Assembly (NCBI GenBank): GCA_003575245.1
Contig: NMQN01000350.1
Location: 1 to 11,515 of the forward strand
Direction: 5' to 3'
DNA: 11,515 nt
From: Candidatus Atribacteria bacterium 1244-E10-H5-B2
GTDB taxonomy: Bacteria; Atribacterota; JS1; SB-45; 34-128
Shown: positions 7,326 through 11,515 of the stretch, piece by piece
Position numbering within the stretch: the stretch's first letter is position 1
How the letters are laid out: each line of letters starts with the position of its first letter
The notes under the pieces: model-generated
What the model was told of the DNA's origin: nothing
The model's database searches: none
Seen by the model: only the letters and a program-made list of their open reading frames with translations
Made by a program: the position numbers and the translations under genes

Positions 7326-7344
7326 GGGGCGGATGAATCCGCCC
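7326..7344. repeat. Single REP-like hairpin related to the 7206-7286 element
   Basis: The sequence GGGGCGGATGAATCCGCCC folds as an 8-bp stem (GGGCGGAT with ATCCGCCC) around a GA loop. It shares the GGGGC start, the central ATGAAT and the GCCC end with the right half of the doublet 40 bases away, but has a shorter, different stem. It lacks the paired partner and the TGTA end. No T-tract follows directly, so it is not a clear terminator. Confidence 0.6.
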
Positions 7345-7446
7345 TCTATATAAAAAAGTTTTTAATTATGATTTTTTCGCTTTTCACTTTAAGTTCTTAA
7401 TTTTAACGTTGTAGTAATTAAATCTATTGAACCCATGAGGAAATAT

Positions 7447-7761
7447 ATGAAAGAAAAAGAGATAGATAATAAGGAAAAAAATACAAAAGAAGTAAGAGCT
7501 CATCTTATAATTTCAGGGAGAGTGCAGGGAGTGGCTTTTCGTTATTATGCCCAGGATATTGCCCAAAACTTGGGAGTAAAAGGGTGGATTAGGAATTGTT
7601 GGGACGGTAAGGTAGAGATAGTTTTAGAGGGAGAGGGAGAGGAAGTAAAAGAATTGGTAGATTGGTGTTACCATGGACCAGAGAGTGCGGTTGTAGAAAA
7701 GGTAGATATAAAATGGGAGGAATATAGAGGAGAATTCAATTCTTTTGGTATCAGAGGATGA
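7447..7761 (+). CDS. acyP: Acylphosphatase
   Basis: Small cytosolic enzyme hydrolysing carboxyl-phosphate bonds of acyl phosphates. The sequence holds both family signatures: ISGRVQGVAFRYYAQ, with the phosphate-binding loop and catalytic Arg, and GWIRNCWDGKVEIVLEG, with the catalytic Asn; C-terminal FNSFGIRG is close to the usual F-x-I-R ending. An ATG at 7435 would give 108 residues, but no Shine-Dalgarno precedes it. The ATG at 7447 has GAGGA at 7437-7441, 5 bases upstream, giving 104 residues, so I chose it. Either way a basic, Lys/Glu-rich tail of 15-20 residues precedes the roughly 90-residue domain. It seems to be a single-gene unit; its stop overlaps a weak AT hairpin (7758-7775) without a T-tract. 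Confidence 0.92.
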   Translation: MKEKEIDNKEKNTKEVRAHLIISGRVQGVAFRYYAQDIAQNLGVKGWIRNCWDGKVEIVLEGEGEEVKELVDWCYHGPESAVVEKVDIKWEEYRGEFNSFGIRG

Positions 7762-8041
7762 TAAAAATTTATCATTAAAATAATAAAAAAATAGAGGATT
7801 TTCTTATCTTAATGTCGAATTATAACAGTAAAAAGAAGATTATAAAGAAAGAGTAAAATTATGAGATTAAATTATAAAATTAAAAGTGAAAGGCTATGGT
7901 TAAAAAGAAAGTACTTTAAAGAAATGATTAATTTTACATTCAGCAACAAAAATAATAGATACTGAATTAAGAATAAATTTTCATATTTTAAGTTGGCATT
8001 TAAAATTTTAGAATTTATTTATTAAGGAGGAGGAAGTTAAA
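7762..8041. other. AT-rich spacer before the small membrane protein genes
   Basis: These 280 bases are very AT-rich and hold no supported gene. The clearest element is AAGGAGGAGG at about 8023-8032, a strong Shine-Dalgarno for the gene at 8042. I could not identify a convincing -35/-10 pair. A 34-codon frame at 7861-7965 is possible but has no supporting feature beyond a weak purine run. Confidence 0.5.
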
Positions 8042-8263
8042 ATGTGGATTATTTTGGGAGGGATAGCAGCTATAATTTTAGGGGTATTAGGATTAATCGA
8101 ATGGTGGTTCTTGTTCTTGAAAGCTTTAGCAGCCTTGGTGCCTTTTATTTTATTGATTAGTGGAATATTTGCGGTAATAATAGGCATAAGTTCTGTAAAA
8201 GAAAGAGCAGAAGAGAAAAGAGAAGAAGATGCCGAGCAATCTACAGAAAGCGATAAATCCTAA
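8042..8263 (+). CDS. Small two-helix membrane protein, function unknown
   Basis: A 73-residue protein with two hydrophobic segments (about 3-20 and 30-50) joined by a short linker containing EWWFLFLK, and a very charged C-terminal tail (SVKERAEEKREEDAEQSTES) that is probably cytoplasmic or surface exposed. The start is well supported by an AAGGAGGAGG ribosome binding site about 9 bases upstream. The glycine-rich first helix (GGIAAIILGVLGLIEWW) and the second ending in GISSVK resemble a widespread class of small hypothetical membrane proteins. The shape also recalls magnetosome protein MamI, but nothing else in the window supports that role. It lies 59 bases ahead of another membrane-protein gene on the same strand and probably shares its transcript. 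Confidence 0.8.
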   Translation: MWIILGGIAAIILGVLGLIEWWFLFLKALAALVPFILLISGIFAVIIGISSVKERAEEKREEDAEQSTESDKS

Positions 8264-8322
8264 CCTGTAACAAGATAAACGGTGTATAAATTAATATATA
8301 AAATTTAGAAGGATTTTAAAAA

Positions 8323-8739
8323 GTGAGCAAAGATTTTAAACCTAAACTGAAAAAGCCGAGGTTTAAAGAAGATTTAGAAATTGCTGTAACTATATTAATA
8401 ATGATTTCGATTTTTTATGGGCTAACGTATTTTGGGGTTGATAAAATATTGAGTACAGCAATTGTAGCCTTATTGGGAATTTTAATGGAGGTAGCCAGAC
8501 AGGTTTTTTCTCAAGTTATATTTATCATTCAATCAATTCCTTATATAGGGCCGATTATAGCTAAAGTAATAGTTTGGCCCTTCTTTATTACTATAAATGC
8601 AGTGGCTTATCTGGTTACTTTAACCTTTATCAGAGTTAAAGGGGTTAAAGAAGTAGCTAACGCCAAGCTCTTAACTGCTGTTTTTCTTATCGGAATATTA
8701 TTAGGATTTATTTTAGGCCGGGTTGTTAAGTTTATATAG
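8323..8739 (+). CDS. Hypothetical polytopic membrane protein
   Basis: A 138-residue protein starting with GTG, chosen because AGAAGGA (8307-8313) lies 9 bases upstream and no in-frame ATG precedes it. A basic N-terminus (about 17 residues: KPKLKKPRFK) is followed by about four or five hydrophobic segments (near 18-37, 41-57, 61-80, 82-103 and 114-134), ending RVVKFI. I do not recognise a family motif. The positive N-terminus suggests it lies inside the cell. It follows the 73-residue membrane protein after 59 bases, and the two probably form a small operon. No enzymatic residues or Cys/His clusters are visible, so a structural or accessory membrane role is possible but unproven. Confidence 0.75.
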   Translation: MSKDFKPKLKKPRFKEDLEIAVTILIMISIFYGLTYFGVDKILSTAIVALLGILMEVARQVFSQVIFIIQSIPYIGPIIAKVIVWPFFITINAVAYLVTLTFIRVKGVKEVANAKLLTAVFLIGILLGFILGRVVKFI

Positions 8740-8930
8740 TTGGTTAGCTGGTTAGTTAGTTAAATTAGTCGTTAGTGAATAGTGAATAGTTGTTAGTATT
8801 AAATACAGTAATGTGTGATGAGTAATGAGTGATAAGGAAAGAGATGTAAGATGCACATATTAGCGTGGAGTGTATAGCGTTTAGCGGCGGGTAGAATACG
8901 GTGAAAGGTAATATGTGATGAGAAAATTAC
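8740..8930. repeat. Degenerate short-word repeat tract
   Basis: After the stop of the membrane protein gene comes a run of near-repeated words: GGTTAGCTGGTTAGTTAGTT, then GTCGTTAGTGAATAGTGAATAG, GTGTGATGAGTAATGAGTGATAA and AGTGTATAGCGTTTAGCGG. None is a perfect tandem array. The 12-mer TTAGTCGTTAGT (8765-8776) occurs inverted at 11068-11079 in the spacer before ccdA. No gene is visible here. Confidence 0.55.
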
Positions 8931-8941
8931 CTGTTATCTAA

Positions 8942-9082
8942 ATTAATCGTGGAGAAAGAGATGATCAAAGTAAAAAAGAAATTTATTCCCGTGAAATATC
9001 TAAAGATGATTATCCTTCTTTCAAAGAATTTGTAGAACGGATTGCCAAAAAAGATACCCAAGAGATAGTTTTAAAACAATGA
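8942..9082 (+). pseudogene. Coding relic, C-terminal fragment (DUF3857/transglutaminase-like tail?)
   Basis: A 46-codon frame between stops has no ATG, GTG or TTG start near its beginning, yet reads like real protein: EIYSREISKDDYPSFKEFV followed by ERIAKKDTQEIVLKQ. From memory, the DYPxFxxFVxxxxxxxxxxIVL pattern resembles the end of DUF3857-plus-transglutaminase proteins. A purine-rich site and ATG at 8961 open a different frame that stops after 24 codons. Nothing upstream restores the rest of such a protein. I read it as the remaining 3' end of a decayed gene beside a repeat tract. The family assignment is uncertain. Confidence 0.4.
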
Positions 9083-9103
9083 ACAAAGTCGGATAAATAA
9101 AAG

Positions 9104-9132
9104 TTGACAAAATTACTCATATATAATATAAT
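9104..9132 (+). promoter_or_regulatory. nifS: Perfect sigma-70 consensus promoter of nifS-nifU
   Basis: TTGACA (9104-9109), a 17-base spacer and TATAAT (9127-9132) match the housekeeping consensus at all twelve positions with optimal spacing. Transcription should start near 9139, giving a leader of about 40 bases. A second overlapping TATAAT (9122-9127) is at the wrong distance. I see no clear inverted repeat for an IscR-type repressor over the promoter, and no regulator gene is adjacent. Confidence 0.85.
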
Positions 9133-9180
9133 TTTTTCACCCGGTTATTTAGGAAGAGGGAAAAGGAGGAAAATGGTTTT

Positions 9181-10362
9181 ATGAAAAGGATTTATATGGA
9201 TCATGCAGCAACTACCCCTACGGATGTAGAAGTAGTTAAGGCAATGAAACCCTATTTCTCTTTAAAATATGGGAATCCCAATAGTATTCATTCCTTTGGA
9301 CAGGAAGCAAGAGAAGTAGTAGAAGAAGCCAGAGAAAAGATAGCTCATTTAGTTGGAGCAAATCCTTCAGAAATTGTTTTTACTGCCGGAGGGACAGAGG
9401 CAGACAATTATGCTATAAAAGGAATAGCCTGGGCTAATCAAAAAAAGGGGAATCATGTTATTACTTCGAAGATAGAGCACCATGCTGTACTGCATTCCTG
9501 TCAGTTTTTAGAGAAACAAGGGTTTAAGGTTACTTATTTACCGGTTGATAAATATGGCCTGATAGACCCCGAAGATGTGAAAAAAGCGATTACCGATAAG
9601 ACGATACTGGTTACAATTATGCATGCTAACAACGAGATAGGCACTATCGAACCGATTAAAGAAATCAGTAAAGTAGTAAAAAAAGCAGGAGTATATTTTC
9701 ACACTGATTCGGTCCAAACTACCGGGCATATTCCTATAAATGTCAATAATTTAGGAGTAGATATGTTATCGATGTCCGGACATAAATTTTACGGTCCTAA
9801 TGGCGTAGGGGTGCTGTACTTAAGAAAGGGAACAAAGATAGTCACTTTGATAGATGGCGGTGCTCAGGAAAAAAATAGAAGAGCCGGTACAGAGAATGTA
9901 GCCGGGATAGTTGGGTTAGGGAAAGCTGCCGAGCTGGCAGAGAAGAGGTTGCTGCAGGGCAAAGAGGATGAAGTAGTAAAATTGAGAGATAAATTGATTA
10001 AAGGTATTACAGAAAAGATAGATCATACCCGTCTAAACGGTCATCTTACAAAAAGACTGCCAGGAAATGCTAATTTTTGCTTTGAATTTATTGAAGGAGA
10101 ATCGATGTTGTTAAGTTTGGATATGGAAGGTGTTGCAGCTTCCAGTGGTTCGGCCTGCACCTCTGGTTCTTTAAAGGCATCACATGTATTATTGTCTATC
10201 GGGCTCCCTCCAGAGATAGCCCATGGGTCTTTAAGATTAACTCTGGGGAAAGACAATACAGAAGAAGAAGTAGATTATATGATAGGTCTATTGCCGGGAA
10301 TTATTGAGAAATTAAAAGCCCTCTCTCCCTTTAAGGGGAATTGGGAAGGCTTGAAAAAATAA
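9181..10362 (+). CDS. nifS: Cysteine desulfurase NifS/IscS type
   Basis: PLP enzyme that converts cysteine to alanine and holds the sulfur as a persulfide for Fe-S cluster assembly. The 393 residues fit group I desulfurases. Landmarks: YMDHAATTP (5-13), GNPNSIHSFG (31-40), AGGTEADN (69-76), EHHAV with the PLP-stacking His101, D176 and Q179 in HTDSVQT, the PLP-binding Lys202 in SGHKFYGP, RRAGTEN (233-239), and the active-site loop SSGSACTSGS with catalytic Cys326. The loop form is the NifS/IscS long-loop type, not SufS. The start is an ATG 11 bases after AGGAGG (9164-9169). An earlier ATG at 9173 encodes only three codons and ends by overlapping the nifS ATG. The scaffold gene nifU follows after 34 bases, so the two form a minimal ISC/NIF module. 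General housekeeping is likelier than nitrogen fixation, since no nif structural gene is present. Confidence 0.97.
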   Translation: MKRIYMDHAATTPTDVEVVKAMKPYFSLKYGNPNSIHSFGQEAREVVEEAREKIAHLVGANPSEIVFTAGGTEADNYAIKGIAWANQKKGNHVITSKIEHHAVLHSCQFLEKQGFKVTYLPVDKYGLIDPEDVKKAITDKTILVTIMHANNEIGTIEPIKEISKVVKKAGVYFHTDSVQTTGHIPINVNNLGVDMLSMSGHKFYGPNGVGVLYLRKGTKIVTLIDGGAQEKNRRAGTENVAGIVGLGKAAELAEKRLLQGKEDEVVKLRDKLIKGITEKIDHTRLNGHLTKRLPGNANFCFEFIEGESMLLSLDMEGVAASSGSACTSGSLKASHVLLSIGLPPEIAHGSLRLTLGKDNTEEEVDYMIGLLPGIIEKLKALSPFKGNWEGLKK

Positions 10363-10396
10363 TAAAAAAATCGGAATTCAGAAGGAGAATGGCTGC

Positions 10397-10780
10397 ATGG
10401 GTATGTACAGTGATAAAGTGATGGAACATTTTAGAAATCCTCATAATGTAGGTGAGATTAAAGATGCCGATGGCATAGGAGAAGTTGGTAATCCTGTCTG
10501 CGGAGACATAATGAAGATCTATATCAAGGTAAAAGATGATAAGATAATTGATTGTAAATTTAAAACTTTTGGTTGTGGAGCAGCTATTGCTACCAGCAGT
10601 ATGATTACCGAGATGGTCAAGGGAAAAGACGTTGATGAGGCTTTAAAAATTTCTAACAAAGCTGTTGCTGAAGCTTTAGGCGGACTTCCACCCATTAAAA
10701 TGCATTGTTCTAATTTAGCAGCTGATGGTTTATCCAAAGCTATCGAAGATTATAAGAAAAAATCTAAGGTCAAGAAATAA
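10397..10780 (+). CDS. nifU: Fe-S cluster assembly scaffold protein NifU (IscU-like, single domain)
   Basis: Scaffold on which [2Fe-2S] and [4Fe-4S] clusters are built with sulfur from NifS. At 127 residues it is the single-domain, IscU-like form, lacking the ferredoxin and C-terminal domains of Azotobacter NifU. The three cluster-ligand cysteines are present: C35 in GNPVCGD (with the conserved Asp37), C60 in TFGCGAA and C104 in PIKMHCSNLA. The motif LGGLPPIKMHCS is typical of the clostridial NifU group and replaces the LPPVK motif of proteobacterial IscU. The start follows AAGGAG (10382-10387) by 9 bases; an ATG two codons later is an alternative. It ends in a Lys-rich tail (KKKSKVKK). It is co-oriented with nifS and probably co-transcribed. 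No obvious terminator follows. Confidence 0.96.
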   Translation: MGMYSDKVMEHFRNPHNVGEIKDADGIGEVGNPVCGDIMKIYIKVKDDKIIDCKFKTFGCGAAIATSSMITEMVKGKDVDEALKISNKAVAEALGGLPPIKMHCSNLAADGLSKAIEDYKKKSKVKK

Positions 10781-10799
10781 TAACCAAAAACTAATTTAA

Positions 10800-11082
10800 T
10801 TGTATAGGAAAACAGTATCGGGTATATAGTATTGAGTATCGAGTCAAAAAAGAAAAAGAAAGAAAAGAAAGATGCAAGATAGTATTGTGTATCGAGTAAA
10901 GATGGTTACCCGGTTAGCCAGTTTACCGGTTACCCGGTTGAAGAATTAAAGCCAGATTGGTTAACTGTGTCAACTAACTCTCATCTTGCAACTGAGAACC
11001 TGTATTTGAAATTAACGACCAGTATTAACTGGTCAACTGGCAAACTGAGTAACTGGTTAACTAATTTACTAACGACTAACTT
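10800..11082. repeat. Degenerate short-word repeat tract between nifU and ccdA
   Basis: Two styles of words fill this spacer. From 10816 to 10900 there are AGTATCGGGTATATAGTATT- and GTATCGAGT-like words with purine runs between them. From 10904 on there are GGTTACCCGGTTA (twice, 10904-10916 and 10928-10940), then AACTGGTCAACTGG, GTAACTGGTTAACT and ACTAACGACTAA. The sense of the words flips about midway (GGTTA... to ...TAACT), making the tract loosely inverted. No gene is credible here: the minus-strand open frame at 10981-11268 overlaps ccdA and resembles nothing. Confidence 0.6.
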
Positions 11083-11098
11083 AAGAGGTCTTAGAACG

Positions 11099-11515
11099 AT
11101 GACAACATTAAGTGTGAGTGAAGTTTCTTTAATGGCGGCTTTCGTAGCTGGCCTTTTTTCATTTGTTTCTCCCTGTGTTTTACCATTAGTGCCGGGGTAT
11201 ATCTCCTTTGTTTCAGGGATATCTTTAGAGGATATAGAAAAAAGGGAAAAACAAAATAAGAATACCATAATTATAAGTTCTTTATTTTTTATTCTCGGAT
11301 TTTCTTTAATATTTATTCTTTTAGGAGCTACTGCTACTTTTTTAGGTAGTTTTTTATTAGAAAAAGCCTTTATTTTAAAGAAAATAGGGGGAATTATAAT
11401 TATAATTTTTGGTATACATATGTCAGGTCTATATAGAATAAAATTTCTAGATTATGAAAAAAGGGTTTACAGTAAGACCAAGCCAGTTAACATTATAGTA
11501 GGCCCCTTTTTAATG
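11099..11515 (+). CDS. ccdA: Cytochrome c biogenesis protein CcdA (thiol-disulfide membrane transporter), 5' part
   Basis: The first 139 codons of a gene that runs off the window. CcdA carries electrons from cytoplasmic thioredoxin across the membrane to extracytoplasmic thiol-disulfide partners, for cytochrome c maturation or other reductions. The first helix shows the hallmark FSFVSPCVLPLVPGYISFVS (20-39) with redox Cys26 between prolines. Further helices lie at about 57-78 and 93-110. The visible end, VGPFLM, corresponds to the helix that holds the second redox cysteine in the family, just beyond the window. The start has AAGAGGT (11083-11089) 9 bases upstream. The gene follows the nifS-nifU pair on the same strand, but a 318-base repeat-rich spacer separates them, so independent transcription is possible. 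Confidence 0.92.
   Translation, partial: MTTLSVSEVSLMAAFVAGLFSFVSPCVLPLVPGYISFVSGISLEDIEKREKQNKNTIIISSLFFILGFSLIFILLGATATFLGSFLLEKAFILKKIGGIIIIIFGIHMSGLYRIKFLDYEKRVYSKTKPVNIIVGPFLM

Larger units (their letters stand above)
6923..7446. other. Divergent spacer between M50 and acylphosphatase genes
   Basis: About 520 bases without a credible gene. Positions 7011-7025 and 7120-7190 hold degenerate words built on TATCG/CGCGT (for example TATCGCGTATCGCGTG near 7126). Positions 7206-7286 hold a paired-hairpin element and 7326-7344 a third hairpin. I found no convincing promoter for the M50 gene. Short minus-strand open frames at 7049-7269 run through these repeats and have no family resemblance. 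Confidence 0.6.

Noticed and set aside
7206..7344. CRISPR array
   Set aside because: There are only two inverted copies and one divergent copy, with no regular spacers and no cas genes; a REP/REPIN structure explains them better.
7758..7775. Terminator after the acylphosphatase gene
   Set aside because: The 8-bp stem ATGATAAA/TTTATCAT is AT-only, overlaps the stop codon and is followed by A-rich rather than T-rich sequence.
7861..7965. Possible 34-residue basic peptide
   Set aside because: It has only a weak purine-rich site upstream, AT-driven composition (Lys, Asn, Phe) and no similarity I can recognise.
8042..8263. Magnetosome protein MamI
   Set aside because: Only the size and two-helix layout recall MamI. 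No other magnetosome gene is present, and many small membrane proteins share this layout.
9181..10780. Nitrogen-fixation locus
   Set aside because: The names nifS and nifU reflect family only. NifU is the short clostridial scaffold form and no nitrogenase gene is present.
10981..11268. 95-residue minus-strand open frame
   Set aside because: It overlaps the start of ccdA, whose PCVLP motif and ribosome binding site are clear, and the frame resembles no known protein.

Overview
The window is about 11.5 kb of AT-rich bacterial DNA with ordinary Shine-Dalgarno sequences and sigma-70-type promoters. It carries a five-gene Liv-type amino-acid ABC importer, a clostridial-style nifS-nifU pair, CcdA, two membrane-associated metalloproteases and several word-like intergenic repeat tracts. 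This suits an anaerobic bacterium of the Clostridia or an uncultured AT-rich lineage such as Atribacterota. There is no rRNA gene or other marker, so the taxonomic guess is weak. I see no tRNA or rRNA gene, CRISPR array, transposase, phage gene or antiphage system.

Layout. Positions 1-646 (+) are the 3' part of an M48 metalloprotease gene. Positions 809-5683 (-) are a complete livJ-livH-livM-livG-livF operon, transcribed leftward. Its leader (about 5854-6049) holds a sigma-70 promoter, a ykkC-class riboswitch aptamer and an overlapping intrinsic terminator. Given the downstream genes, the most likely ligand is ppGpp. Upstream on the same strand is a site-2 (M50) protease gene (6152 to about 6922). 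Its zinc motif HELGH lies before any ATG, GTG or TTG, so its start is unusual or lost. Positions 6923-7434 are a spacer with a REPIN-like pair of hairpins. Rightward genes follow: an acylphosphatase (7447-7761), two small membrane proteins of unknown function (8042-8739), a repeat tract with a coding relic (8740-9082), nifS (9181-10362) behind a perfect consensus promoter, nifU (10397-10780), another repeat tract (10800-11090), and the 5' part of ccdA (11099 to the window end).

How they work together. The liv genes encode one importer: a secreted binding protein, two permeases and two ATPases, probably for branched-chain amino acids. If the leader senses ppGpp, amino-acid starvation would relieve premature termination and switch uptake on. 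A 14-bp hairpin between livJ and livH could let the binding protein be made in excess over the membrane complex. NifS and NifU form a minimal Fe-S cluster assembly module: sulfur donor plus scaffold. CcdA would pass reducing equivalents across the membrane, but it is separated from nifU by a repeat tract and need not be co-transcribed.

The least ordinary parts are the riboswitch-controlled liv leader, the start of the M50 gene, and the intergenic repeats. The repeats include a hairpin pair with a compensatory base change and shuffled short-word tracts shared between distant spacers. I did not find a clearly new defence or mobile system.
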